Shown: piece by piece, positions 58,791 to 64,000 of the stretch
Numbering within the stretch: the first letter of the stretch is position 1
Layout: each line of letters begins with the position of its first letter
Assembly: GCA_947095585.1 (NCBI GenBank)
Contig: OX352761.1
Span: 139,158,277-139,222,276 of the forward strand
DNA: 64,000 nt
Reading direction: 5' to 3'
Origin: Nephrocerus scutellatus
Taxonomy: Eukaryota > Arthropoda > Insecta > Diptera > Pipunculidae
The notes under the pieces: generated by a model
What the model was told of the DNA's origin: nothing
Seen by the model: only the letters and a program-made list of their open reading frames with translations
Database searches by the model: none
Translations under genes and position numbers: made by a program

Positions 58791-61755
58791 GAGTTCCCTT
58801 TTATAATTTTTAGGTGCTCCCTAGAGTTTTCTTATATATACCCTATTTTGCCCTTTTTTTATTTCTAAAGGCATTAAGAATAGCAGGTCGAATTTCTAGG
58901 TTTAAAGCTAAATAACGATGCTCTGAGAATAAGTAATCCTTTGCAACTCTCTATTTTCTTACCATATAAAAAAAGAATCTGATGCGAGGGCCAAAGTTAA
59001 AAAGTTAAAGTTAGTGATAACATTTCTGGATATAAACATCATATGGGCGCCAAGGCTCACGGCACAGTATCACAAATGGTATTGACAAAGGTGAAGAAAT
59101 AGAAAGAAGGTTATCGCGAAAGAAGGCTATCGCCCTTTTGGACATCGCGTTTATGGAAACAATCAGAAAGAATCAGTTCAGTCGAATTCAGTAATTCCCT
59201 CTTACTAGGTAACAACAAAATTTGACCAACTATGTCATACAAGAGCGATATGGACTCCCTACAATAAAAGGAGAACCATGGAGTGATCTCCAGATTACTG
59301 AATGATATTTCCCACAACTCTGGCAGTATAAATTCCTTAATAGAATAATACAAATGTTCACTGATTGAAGGATGTTCATTCGTGGCGGTGTCTTGTAGCA
59401 TATAAAAAGAAGAAGCTAAAAATTATTTTTTTTCTCTTAAACTTAACCAGTGGTCTCTGTTTTTGACGGAATTCGTACTTTATACCAGATTTATATTCTT
59501 CTGTTCCACTTTTCCAAAGAAAATTTAAATTTTTTAAATTAGAGCAGTGTTCCAGAACATCGCTGATGGTGTTTGAAGGCGTCTGTCCCAATCAACTGTT
59601 CTCTGCAACTCAAAGCGTTGTTATTTTTTGTTGAATATCTACAATTTCTGTCGTTTTCCGCTTCTTCAAATGTATGCTCAGTTACGCAACAAAGAACTTG
59701 GAAAACAGCAATTATTTTGTTTGAATTCATTTCCACCTTTTTCTAAATCCAGACATTCTTTATCCCTGAGCGAAATGGTCCGCTGAATTTTTCACTGTAA
59801 AACTTTTCCTGCCGCTAGGATGAAATTTGATATGTTTGTGCGTGTATTTTCTTTGATTGCCGAAAGTTTGGAGAGGGGCGATTGAGTGAGGCGTAAGAAA
59901 ATTCTTGATTTTCTTTTTATCTTTGCTGTACAGGCATAAACGGAGAATACGACAGATTTGGGACTTCTGCGAAGATTTATACTGTAACTTGTTGAAAAAG
60001 CTAAAAGAAGTAAGAAAACGCTCAAGTGAATTGCATCGTTCTCGCTTAAGAAAATCTGACGGACGCTCCACACGCTCACTTCAGGAATAACTACCAATTT
60101 TTTCAAATTCAACAAATCTGTTAATTTTTCCAGGTGGTTATCTCTGTTAGAAGGGAAATATGATTACCTACTAAGATTTCGTATTTAAATATTGATATCA
60201 AAATCAAATAAAAAAACTAAAAATTACTTTTTAACAGCACCCAGAACACGGCCATCTGGCTGATTGCCATTAAATTCTCTTAGCTCCTTAATTGTAAAAT
60301 CCCTACGGAGTTTCCGTAGTTTAGGCTGCTGTGGCTTCGCAATAATACCCGTACCTACTTGAAAATAATTTCGATGGGTTCCTGGACAAAGCGCATTCTG
60401 GCTAATTTTTCGTTCAATTGTGAAGTTGTGTTACTAGCAACTCCAAAAATTTTAGCATTTTAGACGTCGTCAGTTATTGCTGTTTTTCCAACGAAACTTT
60501 TACTTTTACTTTTACTTTACATATAGCTCGCTCTACTGGAAATTGCGACAAGTTCATAATTTATTAAAATAAACAAATTTTCAATAAGTCGCCGTATGGC
60601 AAGTAGTGCCATCAATCTAGACGGATAACCAATATTTGAGTTAAGAAACATTCAAATATCTTGGTCCGATTTCAAATCGACGTTCGATTTTCAAAGTAAA
60701 TTTTGGACAGTTATAGCCAGATATCAGTTAATACCAGTAACTTTTATCCGTTACCGTTGTTTTAGCAAAAAATTTCTACAACTACTGCAATTTGAGAAAA
60801 CCACAAACAGATTCGGTGTCACCCAGTGGACAAGCCATGATGCGGTTTGACGTTTAGCAAATGAGTTTACGAGTGAATTATTTGAAATTATGCAATTTAT
60901 AATTAGCATCAATCAAAAGTAATACTAATTGCTTACGTCAAGTATGTACTTGAAATGCAGCACAGTTGAGGGAAGAGAAAGCGAATTCCATTCCCAAGTT
61001 CGAACAAAAAGTCGCAACCAAATATTAATAAAATAACAAAAACCAATTAAAAATTGAAACAAACCTTTGCACGTCCAGTATTGTATTTTACCGCAAATTA
61101 AATGAAAATTTCCATTTTCTGGCTGAAGCCTGACAAGGTTCAAACTTCAAATGTATATGCCAAAGAAATCCGAAAAAGAGATGAGCGTGAACGCTGCATA
61201 TTCCGTTCCATCAAAGAACAGTAACAGAATCACTGCAGTCGTAGTTTTGTCGGATCGCAATCTATTTTCCAAATGTTTGTTGGCTCATAATCGAAAGGAT
61301 AATAAATATGTAAATAGAGCTGATTATGTACTCAGCAATCTCGAAGGGAAAAAAGGCCTTTTCCTTGCATGCATATTTGATAAATTGGAAAATAACAAAT
61401 GTCAACATCCATGGTATGGGCAGATACAATAAAGATTAAGTGCGATTTACCAGTTTATATCACACACTCTGAGGGACACATGTGCTAATTTTATTCTGGT
61501 TTTAGTTCAGCGCTTTTTTGATACTTCAGTTGACCTGCGTATGCGTGATAATGCAAACGTTGTCAAAAAGTGTGACAGGCGTTGCAAAGAAATTACCATC
61601 GGACATGAGCGCCAATAAATTACCGTTCCCCGCTTATCATTTTATCCTGACTTGCAGCAAAAGAACATGCACAGTTATATAAAGAATTAATAGAGAAGCT
61701 AACTATTCTTAAATACTCGCAATCATTGTACAAAATACTATAAAAAGTTGTTCGA
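58791..61755. other. Unassigned stretch
   Basis: Unrecognised open frames at 59111-60115 (minus, overlapping) and 61151-61432 (plus). No motif, signal peptide or exon pattern supports a gene. Confidence 0.4.
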
Positions 61756-62350
61756 TATATATATATATACAACTAGCTTTTCCCATGCGCTGCGCCACCC
61801 GCACACATGAATCTCCACCTTACCATCACTACAACGGAGGGATGTACTATTACCTAAACCTAAACAAAGCGCCACCTCGATCGTATTGGCACTACGGAGT
61901 TTAGTGAGATTTTGTTAAGACGCGTATTCTGTGAAAGTTTCAGCTCAATCGGCTGTCTAGTTTTTGAGTTTTAGTGTCGTATTACAAATAAACAGACATT
62001 AATTTTTATATGTATATATAGATTATAGAACGTACAAAGCAGCGCAGCACATAGCACACAGTCATTATGATGCCGCTATATGCCGTAACATTTGTACAGC
62101 ATAGAAAGCAGCGCAACGTACAGTGCAGCAAACAGCTCACAGTCTTTATGATGCCCGACCGTTTTTTCATTAACTTTAGTTATTTAGTTACAAAATTGGT
62201 CACCCCGAAAGGCACTTTTATTTGAACGGGATAATATATAGCCTATGTTCACACTAAAAGTCCATTCTAAATACTGATGAAAGAATTTTTGAAATAGGTC
62301 TAGCAGCTTCGAAGACTACCTCCTACACACAAACCAAAGTTACCTCTTTA
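61756..62350. repeat. Dispersed repeat 'CTAGTTTTTGAGTTTTAGTG', copy B
   Basis: Begins after a (TA)n run with AACTAGCTTTTCCCATGCGC, includes TATTACCTAAACCTAAACAA and CTAGTTTTTGAGTTTTAGTG. From about 62000 it carries two related 60-bp units with GCAGCGCA...CACAGTCATTATGATGCC, then AAATTGGTCACCCCGAAAGG to CTACCTCCTACACACAAACC, which is inverted relative to copy A at 44520-44700. Confidence 0.65.
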
Positions 62351-62368
62351 TAATATTAGCAGAGGGTG

Positions 62369-62720
62369 TGGGGTGGTGACCGATATTAGTGTCGATTCTA
62401 TAGTTTTCAAGGTAGCTGACGTGAATAGTGATGGTAAGACAGCCCGGTGATGGTAGGATCAACAGCAGATGGTAGGGAGCGATATATGTATCTATTTTGT
62501 AATTTTCTGGGTCGCTAAGGTGAATAGTGATGGTAAGACAGCTTCAGAGGGTCGGGGTCGATAGTAGAGGGGGTGGTGACCGATGTTAGTATCGATTCTA
62601 TAGTTTTCGGGGTCGCTGAGGTGAATACTGATGGAAAAATAGTTTTAGAGGTTTGGGTCGTCTGCAGAGGGGGTAACCGATATTAGTGTCAATTCTATAG
62701 CTTTCGGGATTATATAGTCA
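62369..62720. repeat. Tandem repeat of about 100 bp
   Basis: About three and a half units start near 62370, 62480, 62573 and 62668. Each has a variant of GTGGTGACCGATATTAGTGT, then CGATTCTATAGTTTTCGGGG, then TCGCTGAGGTGAATAGTGAT. The core is shared with 52775. Confidence 0.8.
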
Positions 62721-64000
62721 GATGAATAGTAGTGCTTAGAATGGTATTCGGTGACCGGCTTAGTTTGGCGGGTGAGGACATTGTCTCTCCTACTTCAAAT
62801 TGGAGAGGGTAGATTAGTAGTCGTAAAATAAGCCGTGGCAATTAAAAATTGACATCTAAATTTTTAACATATCGCAGAGCTAATAAATGAGCTGAATCCA
62901 CCACCACATCATACTTTACTTAAAGTCTCGACTCACCAAAACTTTACAACGGTGCGTAAAATTGATGCTGGGCAATGTAATTTAAGCAACTATCTTGTCA
63001 GGAAATGGAGGGTGAACAGTTTTAATACCAAGACTACCCCTCATTTCAACGGATCTACCTTCTAGATTTAGGAGATTGCAATATCCAGAAAAACTTGCGT
63101 TTCAATATATCACATGGGTACAGGGGCATTTAAGTACTGCGGAGTAACGAATTGGAGATCGCCAAGTTTTTCCCACAGACAACTTTATTTTGCTTGCTAT
63201 AGGGTGGGTTCACCTAAGAATTTATTAATACTTGCTCCTGAAGGTGAAACTAAAAACATTGTATGTATATAGCCAAGTTTTGTATTAGGTTAATACTTTT
63301 TTAAGCGTTAAATTTGATCTTGATAACAGCATAACAAGATGGGGGCTACACAATAGAGATGAATTTAACGCTTCCAAAACCCAAAGCAGTAATTTAAACC
63401 CAAACCTTTATGCATGAATGGATCTTGAATCAAAGAAACTGAAAAACTCGCAATACTCGGCGGTTTGTACGTTAACAACAAGCTTCGTTGGAACGTGCAT
63501 CGTTAAGATGAGAAACTTTTGAATTCAGTTTCTTCGCAAAATGATAACGAGCTGAAAATAGAAATTATCGTGCAAAACTTTAAATAAAGACATCAACTGG
63601 TCAACAGGAATTCGGCCGAGGCTTTGGCTTCGATTCGTCATTTCCCGTTGAAGTTTATTAGTTTAACATCGGGTTCAGTCAGATTAATTCCGATGCAAAC
63701 GTCGGTTTACTACATAGATGAAGACTGATGACAGAATTGTCCATAATTCCTCGTCTAGAACCGGGCCGTTCTACGCACATCACTGATATCTGATAAATAT
63801 CAACTGAATGTGAAATTAAATTCATGTTAACATTGCGGTAGACACGTCATATTTTCGGTTAAATAAAACGAACAGCTGTTTAACTGGCAACCATTAATCA
63901 ACAAACGGATAAAAAAATTCTTCAGCCAAACTAAATAAATATTCTTCCTGTAAACTTCCCAGTGGAATTTCTGTATAAGAATTTCAAATAAAAAATGATC
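62721..64000. other. Unassigned end of window
   Basis: Near 62880-63560 there are weak pol-like words on the plus strand (for example around 63480, AACAAGCTTCGTTGGAACGT), suggesting a decayed LINE, but no stretch is long enough to call. Confidence 0.3.

Noticed and set aside
1..64000. CRISPR array, prokaryotic operon or rRNA genes
   Set aside because: No regularly spaced repeats, operon-type gene packing or rRNA-like sequence; exon-intron structure and transposons show animal nuclear DNA.

Overview
The window is animal nuclear DNA, most likely from an insect and probably a fly. It is AT-rich, has short exons with GTAAGT-type donors, and its introns are packed with decayed retrotransposons. 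I cannot name the species from sequence alone.

The one host gene I can support lies on the minus strand. Thirteen coding exons run from 32837 down to 961 and join in a single open frame of about 710 residues. They encode five immunoglobulin domains, one fibronectin type III domain, a short stalk, one transmembrane helix and the start of a basic cytoplasmic tail. This order and the motifs match the Sidestep (Side) family of neuronal cell-surface receptors, whose known partners in Drosophila are Beaten-path proteins. The gene is incomplete at both ends. The signal-peptide exon lies upstream of 32837 and was not found with confidence, and the rest of the tail lies left of base 961, probably outside the window. 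All introns between domains are phase 1, and the introns inside Ig3, Ig4, Ig5 and FN3 are phase 0.

Introns hold most of the mobile DNA in the left half. From left to right: an RTE/BovB-like LINE tail and a piggyBac transposase remnant with a surviving right end (2.1-4.2 kb); a Jockey-like reverse transcriptase fragment (5.8-6.5 kb); an RTE-like copy starting about 90 bp upstream of the first FN3 exon (8.9-10.4 kb); an RNase H-type LINE tail (12.7-13.5 kb); a minus-strand RTE-like copy (18.0-19.3 kb); a composite of LINE and foldback pieces (21.8-22.9 kb); a cluster of tRNA-derived SINE, a dispersed repeat and a LINE (25.6-27.7 kb); and another RTE-like copy (31.4-32.2 kb).

From 33 to 64 kb there is no confident host coding exon. 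It holds possible 5' elements of the same gene (an open block at 35.3-36.0 kb and a TATA-type promoter near 39.4 kb), the longest RTE-like copy (36.1-38.7 kb, minus), SINE copies, low-complexity A/C-rich arrays, a hairpin foldback element (48.9-49.2 kb), a LINE fragment (49.1-50.0 kb), a clear solo LTR with a 4-bp target duplication (51.86-52.45 kb), G-rich minisatellites, a Jockey-like LINE with endonuclease and reverse transcriptase remnants (54.4-56.2 kb, minus) and a further LINE tail (58.1-58.8 kb).

I found no evidence of a new multi-gene system. The items most worth a second look are the domain-phase architecture of the Side-like gene, its possible promoter and leader exon, the tRNA-headed SINE family, the foldback element and the paired CTCF-like sites.
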